Origin: PALSA-1006 sp041660815
GTDB taxonomy: Bacteria > Pseudomonadota > Gammaproteobacteria > Burkholderiales > Gallionellaceae
Length of the DNA stretch: 64,000 nt
Direction of reading: 5' to 3'
Assembly: GCA_041660815.1 (NCBI GenBank)
Contig: JBAZVN010000012.1
Coordinates: forward strand, 1 to 64,000
Shown: positions 17,589-25,195 of the stretch, piece by piece
Layout of the letters: every line of letters starts with the position of its first letter
How positions within the stretch are numbered: position 1 is the stretch's first letter
Translations under genes and position numbers: made by a program
The notes under the pieces: generated by a model
The model's database searches: none
What the model was told of the DNA's origin: nothing
The model's input: the letters and a program-made list of their open reading frames with translations, nothing else

Positions 17589-17771
17589 GTGCACACACAC
17601 TCAATTGATATTCGGGCGATTCAAGCCTCTTGGCAGGCATTCGATAAGATGGCGCATCTGCGTCCTATCCAAGATGACTGGTCACTTCGTGCCATAAGCA
17701 GCCGCTTGCATTATTGCCCCAAAGGAGACATCCGCTTCTGTCCGTACTATTATGCATATGCGGAACAATAA
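17589..17771 (+). CDS. Possible small protein between pyrD and the integron remnant
   Basis: This 60-codon open frame has a GTG start about 8 nt after AGAAAGG. The product ends in a Tyr-rich stretch with two cysteines (LHYCPKGDIRFCPYYYAYA), which looks non-random. I do not recognise the family. It may be a genuine small gene downstream of pyrD or a fragment left by loss of an integrase region. Confidence 0.3.
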   Translation: MHTHSIDIRAIQASWQAFDKMAHLRPIQDDWSLRAISSRLHYCPKGDIRFCPYYYAYAEQ

Positions 17772-17836
17772 AAACGGGGATATTCAATTAATCGATTGCT
17801 TACTGAAAATATGAATTCCACACTATTTTTCATTGT

Positions 17837-17870
17837 ACAGACCGGTGGGTCTGTCTAATAACTGTTAGGG
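17837..17870 (+). other. attI-like or residual integron recombination core
   Basis: An inverted repeat ACAGACC/GGTCTGT (17837-17854) is followed by CTAATAACTGTTAGGG. GTTAGGG (17864-17870) matches the right-hand integron core GTTRRRY at all but the last base, and the adjacent inverted TAATAAC resembles the left half of the attI simple site. The first cassette gene starts 18 nt later, the normal spacing. No upstream left arm (R'') was found, so it is not a complete attC. Whether this is attI or a truncated attC is uncertain. Confidence 0.35.
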
Positions 17871-17888
17871 ATCACAACCTCTGTCCTT

Positions 17889-18620
17889 ATGGCAACCCTC
17901 TACGAAATACTGCCGGATGCAAACGCGATCATGTCCCTTGAGCCAGAGGAACTCGCCGGACTTGCGCTTGAACTTCTAAACTCATCAGGCCCAAACGCTC
18001 CGTCGCGGTTGCATCCCACAAGCTTTTCTAGCCCCGAGACGCTTGGCGCATTCGCACCTGCTGTGCGGGAGCAACTTGCATTTGTGCTCTCCGAAGGCTG
18101 GCATTGGCTTGTTCAAGAGGGACTCATCGCACCAAGACCTGGCGACACGTTCGGGTGGCATTTCATAACGCGGCGAGGCCAGAAGATTCGCAACCGCGCC
18201 GAACTCTCGGCCTATATCAACGCAGTCATCTTGCCACGTAAGCTCCTCCACCCGGCAATCGCTAGCGCTTGCTGGTCAGCATTCCTGCGCGGCGAGTACG
18301 ACACGGCTGTGTTTCAGGCATATCGTGAACTAGAAGTTGCCATACGCGAGGCCGGCAAATTCAACGCAAGCGACTACGGTGTAGACCTTGCGCGAAGAGC
18401 TTTTGATGCTAAGGGTGGTCCATTGACTGATATGTCCAAGCCCCCAGCAGAGCGCGAAGCTCTCTCCAGTCTTGTTGCCGGAGCACTTGGCTCATATAAG
18501 AACCCACATAGCCATCGCAAAGTTGAGTTGGCAGTCGATGAGTCAGTCGAGATGATCATCATTGCAAGCCACCTTCTGAAAATTGTAGAGTCGAGAGTCG
18601 CCGCCAATGTCGCACCCTAA
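17889..18620 (+). CDS. TIGR02391-like (Ymh-type) protein in an integron cassette
   Basis: This 243-residue protein has a variable N-terminal half. The C-terminal half resembles the TIGR02391 family: HPAIASACWSAFLRGEYDTA, FQAYRELEVAIREA, and the terminal KNPHSHRKV with a conserved-looking His pair. Relatives occur in mobile DNA and defence-associated loci; no biochemical role is established. The stop codon lies within the left arm of the attC at 18615, and the start is just after a GTTAGGG core, so this is cassette 1 of the integron remnant. No clear ribosome-binding site is present, as is common in cassettes. Confidence 0.7.
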   Translation: MATLYEILPDANAIMSLEPEELAGLALELLNSSGPNAPSRLHPTSFSSPETLGAFAPAVREQLAFVLSEGWHWLVQEGLIAPRPGDTFGWHFITRRGQKIRNRAELSAYINAVILPRKLLHPAIASACWSAFLRGEYDTAVFQAYRELEVAIREAGKFNASDYGVDLARRAFDAKGGPLTDMSKPPAEREALSSLVAGALGSYKNPHSHRKVELAVDESVEMIIIASHLLKIVESRVAANVAP

Positions 18621-18674
18621 CCCGACATTCAACCCGGACTCAAAAGCGCGGAGCCGGTTAATATTACGTTAGGT
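18615..18674 (+). other. Integron attC recombination site (canonical, 60 bp)
   Basis: The outer arms are R'' CCCTAAC (18615-18621) and R' GTTAGGT (18668-18674), complementary at six of seven bases, with R' fitting GTTRRRY. The inner arms are L'' ATTCAACC (18627-18634) and L' GGTTAAT (18656-18662). They pair perfectly except for one extra C in L'', the extrahelical base that orients attC sites. Both spacers are 5 nt. The central part continues the hairpin (CGG/CCG, CTC/GAG). All features follow the established attC rules. Confidence 0.85.
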
Positions 18675-18684
18675 TTCTTGGCGA

Positions 18685-19485
18685 ATGTCCTATATCGAAT
18701 CCGATGACGAGTTCTTCAAAATCGTTGAACAGCGCAGCGGCCTGCTATTCTCGACCATCAAGACTACTGCCTTTCCTCAAACGTACCGTGCTTTTTTCGG
18801 CTTCTGCGCAAAAACGAATAGCCTTAAAACTGCCATGTTCGACATGATTGAATCGAACAATCCTTATGCGTTCAAGGCATTATTTCGCTGCTATGCGGAG
18901 CACTACCTAAAGTTTACGTACCTCTTCATCCGCTTCCTCAAAGAGAAGAGTGATGATGTGGGTGATGAGTATTTTTCTTTTTGCGGCGCTGTAGAAACCC
19001 TAGATTACGCGTCGGCTATTTCATTAGCTGAAGGCCTACTTGGAAATGATGCATCACTTACGACTGACCGCATCCTTGAAAAGCTGTACCCCAAGGCAGC
19101 AACACTCAGTCGAAGTAACCTTGAGACTGCATCGGGAAAATTTAAGTACCGTGCAATACTGCGTTACTTGGCCAAAGAATCGCCAGAGCTAGTCGCAAAG
19201 GAAACACCATTCCTTGCGCAAATTGTTCCGGCTTACGCGTTACTTTCATCTTTCGTTCACGGTGGCCCATGGACTGATATGGATATGCAATCGTATGCCA
19301 AACCAGAAGCATTACTTGAGTGCGAGCACGATGCTGAGATTGTATTCATGATGACCGCCAGTGTTTTCATGTTCACAGCTATGGCTGTCTCACGAGAGTT
19401 TCCTGAGGTCGGATTAATTGCATCCAGTATCAAGTCTGTCATCAATCAATTCTTGGCCGAGTCGAATGAAGTCGAAACCTCTTAA
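18685..19485 (+). CDS. Integron-cassette protein of unknown function
   Basis: This 266-residue protein is predicted mostly helical. A segment SSFVHGGPWTDM near residues 190-201 recalls the conserved histidine region of DUF5677-like proteins, but I cannot assign it firmly. It starts 11 nt after the attC R' end, the usual compact cassette spacing, and is followed by a degraded attC at 19578. It is therefore cassette 2. No signal peptide was seen. A near-C-terminal hydrophobic segment (IVFMMTASVFMFTAMAV) could be a buried helix. Confidence 0.65.
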   Translation: MSYIESDDEFFKIVEQRSGLLFSTIKTTAFPQTYRAFFGFCAKTNSLKTAMFDMIESNNPYAFKALFRCYAEHYLKFTYLFIRFLKEKSDDVGDEYFSFCGAVETLDYASAISLAEGLLGNDASLTTDRILEKLYPKAATLSRSNLETASGKFKYRAILRYLAKESPELVAKETPFLAQIVPAYALLSSFVHGGPWTDMDMQSYAKPEALLECEHDAEIVFMMTASVFMFTAMAVSREFPEVGLIASSIKSVINQFLAESNEVETS

Positions 19486-19577
19486 GAAACACCTTTTAAC
19501 TATATGAAAATAAAATGTAAAAAATTCGTTATTTTTGTGTTTCTTCGGCGCGATTTGCGGCACGGGGCCGATTACTG

Positions 19578-19637
19578 CGCTAACCCGTCAGTCAAGAGGC
19601 GCAAAAGGCCTCGCGCAGCCCCTTAGGGGCGGTAGCG
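19578..19637 (+). other. Degenerate attC site (60 bp)
   Basis: It begins CGCTAACCCGTCAGTCAAG, aligning with the left part of the attC at 18615 at 15 of the first 18 positions, and both sites are exactly 60 bp. L'' TCAAGAGG pairs with the CCCCTTA region, again with one extra C. The right core reads GGTAGCG where GTTAGCG would be expected from the left arm, so the crossover GTT has been lost. It was probably an attC that is now inactive. Confidence 0.5.
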
Positions 19638-19733
19638 GCATGGTATCAACATGTTCTAGCCGCATTTGTTTAAGTCTTTTAAGACCCGACCAATGTTAAG
19701 ATAGAAAATCTGCTAATTTGTTATTAAATCAAC

Positions 19734-21356
19734 ATGAGTCGACTCGTTTACCATAACAAGTTAAGCAACATTGGCGGGGTTTCACCGTTTGACCAAGCTG
19801 TTTTGGAGGTTGCAGGAACAGGCGCCGTTGATATTGTCAGCCCTTATGTCAGCATCAGTTACCTTAAACGAATAATCAATGTCAGTCATGAGTGGCGACT
19901 TATATCTGATGTTGAAGCATGGTTAAGGTCTCTTCCAATTCGATCTAGGCCAAATGCTTTATCGTTTATTCGCAGCAATCTAAATCAAATTCATCATTGC
20001 CACATGGTTCATGCTAAAACCGTAATTGGTCAAGGGTTGGCCATGTTTGGGTCAGCAAACTTTACTAACACGGGAATGCTTAATCGCGATGAGTTAAGCG
20101 TTCTAATTGATGACCCCGTGATGATCGGTGAACTCGATACATGGTTTAACTTGTTGTGGGATCAAACAGCGTCCCCCGTTGCTGATGAAACAAGCGACTT
20201 TGTCGATTGGCTGGGTAAAAGAACCGAGAGCCATGCTAAAAGTGAAAAGTTTACCCTTTCAGCCAAGGGGCGAAATGTTCGTGCAAGCCTCGTTAGGATG
20301 CCAGCCCCAGAACAGGAAGATAACAACAGGCTTAGCCTTGGTATCGTCGCTCACGAGATTGTGGTGGATGAGCAAAAGCACTACGAATCACTGGGTGAGG
20401 TTATTGAGTTTTCAATTAACAAGATGGCTTCAAATGGCTTCACCTTTAGGCAGATGTCTACATCTGTGCATCAGTCATTTTCAGACACGACTACCCGCGA
20501 AATTTACTTTGCCATTTTGCGATATTGCGCCAATCACGTTAGGTCTGTTTTTGCCGTGGACACGATTAATAGGCTCATTTATTCAAAGGGCATTTTTATT
20601 CAATCGACAAGAGAGTCCATATTTCAAGTACTCGCTCATTACGATGAGTTCCTTTCACAATTAGTCCAACATTTTGATTTTTCAAAAGCAGCCGACATGC
20701 CGGGCGAAGAGGATTTGGAACTATCAACTGGGATTCAGCCCGTGCATCAGGAAATTCTAATTTCAGACCTGATAGATGCAGGCTTTATTGATATAGAAGA
20801 TAAGGCAGGGAGCTTAGCTCAATACAGGTTGTCCGAAGATTTCGAATGGAGCGAACGCTACCGGTTATTTAAGGTCGCAGCCCACCTGTGGAATGCAAAG
20901 CATGAACATTTTTTGTTACATAAGCCCGCGATAGTAATAGATCAGCAAAAGCCAGAATCTATACCTGCTCCAACAAAATCAATCGAGGATATGGTCGCTG
21001 AGTTGCATACCAGAAGAAGGGCTGCGCATGCTGATGCCATTAATCAACAGGAAATAGAAAAGTTTAAAAAAGTGGACAGAATACTGGTCTATGTTTTGTA
21101 TAAATGCTTTTCCAATGAAAAATTGCACGCGTTTAGCGATGCTACAGTAGTAGCCATATCCCGTGCCACGGGACATAAAAAATCGTTTGTTGCTAAAACA
21201 CTTGACTCGCTCCTGTCGAGAAAAGGAAGAGGGATCGTTGTGGTAAATAACGGATACCTTGAAGTCACTAAAGATCTAGATGCGGAGCGTTTTGATGGAT
21301 ACCCATTATCACTTGCCGCTTACATGACTTCGTCTTTGAATGCGAAATCAGTTTAG
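19734..21356 (+). CDS. Phospholipase-D-superfamily protein with unknown C-terminal region
   Basis: This 540-residue cytosolic protein has, in residues 1-165, one PLD-type half site: HAKTVIG (HxK) followed by MFGSANFT (GSxN). The Asp of the classic HxKxxxxD motif is replaced, but the HxK/GSxN pair is kept. Single-motif PLD proteins such as BfiI-type nucleases work as dimers. Residues 220-540 look helical with winged-helix-like stretches (VAISRATGHKKSFVAKTLDSLLSRKG) and a basic segment (HTRRRAAH). A nuclease or defence role is inferred from fold and location beside the integron remnant. Confidence 0.65.
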   Translation: MSRLVYHNKLSNIGGVSPFDQAVLEVAGTGAVDIVSPYVSISYLKRIINVSHEWRLISDVEAWLRSLPIRSRPNALSFIRSNLNQIHHCHMVHAKTVIGQGLAMFGSANFTNTGMLNRDELSVLIDDPVMIGELDTWFNLLWDQTASPVADETSDFVDWLGKRTESHAKSEKFTLSAKGRNVRASLVRMPAPEQEDNNRLSLGIVAHEIVVDEQKHYESLGEVIEFSINKMASNGFTFRQMSTSVHQSFSDTTTREIYFAILRYCANHVRSVFAVDTINRLIYSKGIFIQSTRESIFQVLAHYDEFLSQLVQHFDFSKAADMPGEEDLELSTGIQPVHQEILISDLIDAGFIDIEDKAGSLAQYRLSEDFEWSERYRLFKVAAHLWNAKHEHFLLHKPAIVIDQQKPESIPAPTKSIEDMVAELHTRRRAAHADAINQQEIEKFKKVDRILVYVLYKCFSNEKLHAFSDATVVAISRATGHKKSFVAKTLDSLLSRKGRGIVVVNNGYLEVTKDLDAERFDGYPLSLAAYMTSSLNAKSV

Positions 21357-21712
21357 TCAACGCTTGCAAAGTGAATAGCGGCATGGTCTTGATTGTTGCC
21401 CTTGGCGAATGTCCGGTAACGGGCAACGAATTTGCATAGGTCGATGACTGCTTCGGGTCGCATTACCGCCAGATAATATATAAAATATTTTCAATCCCAA
21501 ATGCCTCTAATATACCCATAGAGAAAGTAACCGACGAACTCTTGTTATTTGCATTGCTATAAGGATCACTTTACAACAGCGCCCATTGCATTGCAGCACT
21601 CATAACACACTGTATTAATTAATATTTTCTAAGCACCATTCCCAATTAGTGTCTTCCACTATAATTTTTCGTCTTCCGCCTTACTTACATTCACCAAAAT
21701 TTTTTCATTCGC
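21357..21712. other. Gene-free stretch upstream of the groE promoter
   Basis: No open frame is supported here. It contains the 14-mer CTTGGCGAATGTCC also found at 18678-18691 at the start of cassette 2, the 12-mer TAGCGGCATGGT also present at 19633-19644 after the degenerate attC, and a GTTGCCC/GGGCAAC inverted repeat near 21395-21428. It probably contains remnants related to the integron region, then AT-rich DNA up to the heat-shock promoter. Confidence 0.5.
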
Positions 21713-21741
21713 TCTTGAAATTAGTCAGGTGCGCCCCTATT
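21713..21741 (+). promoter_or_regulatory. Sigma-32-type heat-shock promoter of groESL
   Basis: CTTGAA (21713-21718) and CCCCTATT (21734-21741) are separated by 15 bp and match the RpoH consensus CTTGAA / CCCCATNT with one deviation. It lies directly upstream of the CIRCE operator. Confidence 0.7.
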
Positions 21742-21742
21742 A

Positions 21743-21769
21743 TTAGCAGTCGCTGGCGTTGAGTGCTAA
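21743..21769 (+). promoter_or_regulatory. CIRCE operator (HrcA-binding site)
   Basis: TTAGCAGTC (21743-21751), 9-nt spacer and GAGTGCTAA (21761-21769) match the CIRCE consensus TTAGCACTC-N9-GAGTGCTAA at 17 of 18 positions. It sits between the sigma-32 promoter and groES, as expected for HrcA repression that is relieved by heat. Confidence 0.92.
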
Positions 21770-21817
21770 GCAACAAAGCCGTTTTTTAGTTAACCGTATG
21801 TTTTAGGAGAATAAAGT

Positions 21818-22108
21818 ATGAAAATTCGCCCATTAAGCGATCGCGTGATCGTTAAGCGTTTGGAAGAAGAGCGTAAGACTGCCTCTGGAATTGTGATTCC
21901 TGATGCAGCAACCGAGAAGCCAGATCAAGGCGAAATCGTCGCTGTAGGTAATGGTAAAGTTGGCGACGACGGCAAATTGCGCGCAATGAGCGTGAAAGTT
22001 GGCGACCGCGTACTGTTCGGCAAATATTCCGGTCAAGCTTTCAAAGTCGACGGTCAAGAACTGTTGACGATGCGTGAAGATGACATCATCGGTATCGTTG
22101 AGGCCTAA
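21818..22108 (+). CDS. groES: Co-chaperonin GroES
   Basis: GroES caps the GroEL cavity as a heptamer. The 96-residue protein begins MKIRPLSDRVIVKRLEEE, carries the mobile loop ERKTASGIVIPDAATEKPDQG that contacts GroEL, and ends in the family motif REDDIIGIVEA. An AGGAG site lies upstream. It is the first gene of the groESL operon under CIRCE and heat-shock control, with groEL 92 nt downstream. Confidence 0.98.
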   Translation: MKIRPLSDRVIVKRLEEERKTASGIVIPDAATEKPDQGEIVAVGNGKVGDDGKLRAMSVKVGDRVLFGKYSGQAFKVDGQELLTMREDDIIGIVEA

Positions 22109-22200
22109 TCCAAGCTCAAATCAAGGGAGATATCGCGTTGGCGCCTCTCCTCAACTTTGAACCTGGCTTAATGTAATAACTGATTTAAGGAGATATAAAC

Positions 22201-23847
22201 ATGGCAGCAAAAGACGTAAAGTTTCATGATGCAGCTCGCGCCAAGATGGTTGTGGGCGTAAATATTCTGGCTGACGCAGTTAAGGTGACGCTCGGCCCTA
22301 AAGGCCGTAATGTTGTGTTGGATCGCTCTTATGGCGCGCCAACGATCACTAAAGACGGCGTTTCTGTCGCTAAAGAAATCGAACTGAAAGACAAGTTCGA
22401 GAACATGGGCGCGCAAATGGTTAAGGAAGTTGCTTCCAAAACTTCCGATGTGGCCGGTGACGGTACTACAACCGCAACTGTGCTGGCTCAGTCGATTGTG
22501 CAAGAAGGCATGAAGTTTGTTGCCGCCGGCATGAATCCTATGGATTTGAAGCGCGGTATCGACAAAGCGGTGATTGCTGCGGTTGAAGAGCTGAAGAAGA
22601 TTTCCAAGCCTTGCACAACCAGCAAAGAAATCGCCCAAGTGGGTTCTATTTCTGCCAACTCTGACACCGTAATCGGCGAGAAAATTGCTGAAGCGATGGA
22701 CAAAGTAGGTAAAGAAGGCGTGATCACCATTGAAGATGGTCAAGGTCTGCAAGACGAGTTGGATGTAGTTGAAGGTATGCAGTTTGACCGCGGTTACCTG
22801 TCTCCTTACTTCATCAACAATCAAGATCGTCAAATCGCAGCGATGGACAATCCGTTCATTCTGTTGCACGACAAAAAAGTGTCCAATATCCGTGACTTGC
22901 TCCCGCTCCTGGAACAAGTGGCCAAAGCCGGTCGTCCATTGCTGATTATCGCTGAAGATGTTGACGGCGAAGCATTGGCAACTTTGGTAGTGAACAACAT
23001 CCGTGGCATTCTGAAGACTGTGGCTGTTAAGGCTCCCGGCTTCGGCGATCGTCGCAAAGCCATGCTGGAAGATATCGCCATTTTGACCGGCGGTACTGTT
23101 ATTGCTGAAGAAGTTGGCTTATCTCTGGAAAAGACAACTTTGGCTGAGTTGGGCCAAGCCAAGCGCATCGAAGTGGGTAAAGACAACACCACGATTATCG
23201 ATGGCGCAGGTTCCGAAGAGGCAATCAAAGGTCGCATCGTTCAAATCAACAAGCAAGTGGAAGAGTCCACCAGCGACTACGACAAAGAAAAACTGCAAGA
23301 ACGCAAAGCCAAATTGGCTGGCGGCGTTGCCGTGATCAAAGTCGGTGCTGCCACTGAAGTTGAGATGAAAGAGAAAAAAGCGCGCGTGGAAGATGCTCTG
23401 CATGCAACTCGTGCAGCCGTGGAAGAAGGCATTGTTCCCGGAGGAGGCGTTGCCTTGCTGCGTGCCAAGGTTGCTGTTGCCAAGTTGAAAGGCGACAACC
23501 ACGACCAAGACGCAGGTATCACCATTGTATTGCGCGCCATGGAGTCTCCTTTGCGCGCCATCGTATCCAATGCAGGTGACGAGCCATCGGTTGTTGTAAA
23601 CAAAGTGCTGGAAGGTACAGGCAGCTACGGTTACAACGCAGCGAGCGGCGAATACGGCGACATGTTGGCCATGGGCGTTGTTGACCCAACCAAAGTTACC
23701 CGTACAGCACTGCAAAACGCTTCTTCTATCGCGGGTCTGATGTTGACAACGGCTTGCATGGTTGCCGAGTTGCCTGAAGACAAGCCAGCCGGTGGTATGG
23801 GTGGTGGCGATATGGGCGGCATGGGTGGAATGGGCGGCATGATGTAA
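22201..23847 (+). CDS. groEL: Chaperonin GroEL
   Basis: This ATP-driven folding chaperonin acts as a 14-mer. At 548 residues it has the normal length. It has TLGPKGRNVVLDRSYGAPTITKDG (nucleotide binding), VAGDGTTTATVLAQ, the signature AAVEEGIVPGGGVALL, and the flexible C-terminal Gly-Gly-Met repeat tail. It is followed by an intrinsic terminator at 23905. The long reverse-strand open frames across it are shadows of its regular codon use. Confidence 0.99.
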   Translation: MAAKDVKFHDAARAKMVVGVNILADAVKVTLGPKGRNVVLDRSYGAPTITKDGVSVAKEIELKDKFENMGAQMVKEVASKTSDVAGDGTTTATVLAQSIVQEGMKFVAAGMNPMDLKRGIDKAVIAAVEELKKISKPCTTSKEIAQVGSISANSDTVIGEKIAEAMDKVGKEGVITIEDGQGLQDELDVVEGMQFDRGYLSPYFINNQDRQIAAMDNPFILLHDKKVSNIRDLLPLLEQVAKAGRPLLIIAEDVDGEALATLVVNNIRGILKTVAVKAPGFGDRRKAMLEDIAILTGGTVIAEEVGLSLEKTTLAELGQAKRIEVGKDNTTIIDGAGSEEAIKGRIVQINKQVEESTSDYDKEKLQERKAKLAGGVAVIKVGAATEVEMKEKKARVEDALHATRAAVEEGIVPGGGVALLRAKVAVAKLKGDNHDQDAGITIVLRAMESPLRAIVSNAGDEPSVVVNKVLEGTGSYGYNAASGEYGDMLAMGVVDPTKVTRTALQNASSIAGLMLTTACMVAELPEDKPAGGMGGGDMGGMGGMGGMM

Positions 23848-23904
23848 TTAAAATTTTGGCGAGTTCGCTTGCCTAAGTTTTAAGCTGTACGCTTCAAGTT
23901 GCAC

Positions 23905-23936
23905 AAAAAATACCCCGCATTTGCGGGGTATTTTTT
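23905..23936. terminator. Intrinsic terminator after groEL
   Basis: A perfect 9-bp stem TACCCCGCA/TGCGGGGTA is flanked by A6 and T6, so it can work in both directions. It ends the groESL transcript before the tRNA-Phe promoter. Confidence 0.93.
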
Positions 23937-23978
23937 CGTCTTTTATTAAGTTTTAGCGAAATTTCACCATATCGTTGT

Positions 23979-24006
23979 TTGCAAGAACGAAGAGAGTCGT
24001 TATAAT
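23979..24006 (+). promoter_or_regulatory. Promoter of tRNA-Phe
   Basis: A perfect -10 TATAAT (24001-24006) is followed by the GC-rich discriminator GCGCGCC typical of stable RNA genes. The best -35 is TTGCAA (23979-23984) with a 16-bp spacer. The -10 region resembles the rRNA promoters at the left edge of the window. Confidence 0.65.
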
Positions 24007-24024
24007 GCGCGCCTTCGTAAAGAT

Positions 24025-24100
24025 GGCCTGGTAGCTCAGTCGGTAGAGCAGAGGATTGAAAATCCTTGTGTCGGTGGTTCGATTCCGCCCCGGGCCACCA
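24025..24100 (+). tRNA. tRNA-Phe (GAA anticodon)
   Basis: This 76-nt cloverleaf includes an encoded CCA. The acceptor arm is GGCCTGG/CCGGGCC. The D-arm is GCTCAGTCGGTAGAGC, the anticodon loop TTGAAAA gives anticodon GAA, and the T-arm is GGTGGTTCGATTCCGCC. A single gene with its own promoter, upstream of trpC. Confidence 0.97.
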
Positions 24101-24240
24101 AAATTCATAAGGCTTGCAGAGATGCAGGCCTTTTTTGTTTGTAAACAACCGCAAGCAAATCGCAACCTATTTACTACCGAGTCCAAACAAGCCGCCGTAC
24201 CCTGCGCTAAAATTCATACTCTAAAATAAATGAGCCTTAC

Positions 24241-25047
24241 ATGTCCGACATTCTGAAAAAAATATTAGCCGTTAAAGTTCAAGAAGTTGCACTGGCGCAA
24301 CAATCCAAGCCGTTGGCACAACTACAAAATGAAGTCGCCCAAGTGCTTCCGGTGCGCGATTTTGTCGGGGCGATTCGCGCAAAAATTGCAGCGGGACAGT
24401 CCGCTGTGATCGCAGAAATCAAGAAAGCCAGCCCGAGCAAAGGCATCATCCGCGCTGATTTTCATCCGGCAGCTATTGCGCAAAGCTACGCGCAACATGG
24501 TGCAGCCTGTTTGTCGGTTTTGACGGATGAGTCGTTTTTTCAGGGCAGCGAAGCCTATTTAAAGCAGGCGCGCGCCGCGTGTCAGCTACCGGTGCTGCGT
24601 AAAGATTTTATCGTTGACGAGTATCAAATTTATCAAGCCCGGGCGATGGGCGCGGATGCCATTCTGCTGATAGTTTCCGCGTTAACGCTGCCGCAAATGC
24701 AAGCATTTGAAACCCTAGCGCATCAATTGGGCATGGCAGTACTGGTGGAGGTGCATGACGCAGCGGAGTTGGAGCTTGCCCTGCAACTCCTCACGCCGCT
24801 AATCGGCATCAACAATCGCAATTTGCGTACCTTTGAAGTAAGCCTGCAAACCACTCTGAATTTACTGCCGCGTATTCAAAGCGATACAAGATCAGATCGC
24901 ATTGTAATCACCGAAAGTGGAATTTTTACCGCTGCTGACGTGCAGCTGATGCGTGCTCATCAAGTACATAGCTTTTTGGTCGGCGAAGCATTTATGCGCG
25001 CGGACGAACCGGGATTGGAATTAACGCGCGTATTTAGCGTGTTGTAA
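24241..25047 (+). CDS. trpC: Indole-3-glycerol-phosphate synthase
   Basis: TrpC closes the indole ring in tryptophan synthesis, converting CdRP to indole-3-glycerol phosphate. The 268-residue TIM barrel has the catalytic lysine motif VIAEIKKASPSKG, VLRKDFIVDEYQIYQARAMGADAILLI, IGINNRNLRTF and the phosphate-binding TESGIF. It stands apart from other trp genes here, between tRNA-Phe and the porin. In many betaproteobacteria trpC sits with trpD. Confidence 0.96.
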   Translation: MSDILKKILAVKVQEVALAQQSKPLAQLQNEVAQVLPVRDFVGAIRAKIAAGQSAVIAEIKKASPSKGIIRADFHPAAIAQSYAQHGAACLSVLTDESFFQGSEAYLKQARAACQLPVLRKDFIVDEYQIYQARAMGADAILLIVSALTLPQMQAFETLAHQLGMAVLVEVHDAAELELALQLLTPLIGINNRNLRTFEVSLQTTLNLLPRIQSDTRSDRIVITESGIFTAADVQLMRAHQVHSFLVGEAFMRADEPGLELTRVFSVL

Positions 25048-25195
25048 TAAAACAACAAAATCGTTACATTTTTATGACAGAAACAAGAACGTGCTAATAA
25101 TTAAGGCACAATGCTCCCGAATTCTCAGCATAGGGAATTTTGATTAAGCAGATCGACTGATAAAACCAACTTATAACTTAAGGAGCACTCAAAAA

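Noticed and set aside
17556..17836. A leftover integron integrase gene
   Set aside because: I translated both strands of this interval and found no tyrosine-recombinase motif or recognisable IntI segment.
22168..22917. A 249-codon open frame on the minus strand across groEL
   Set aside because: It lies wholly antisense to an unmistakable groEL. Its length follows from groEL codon use, and its product has no recognisable motif.
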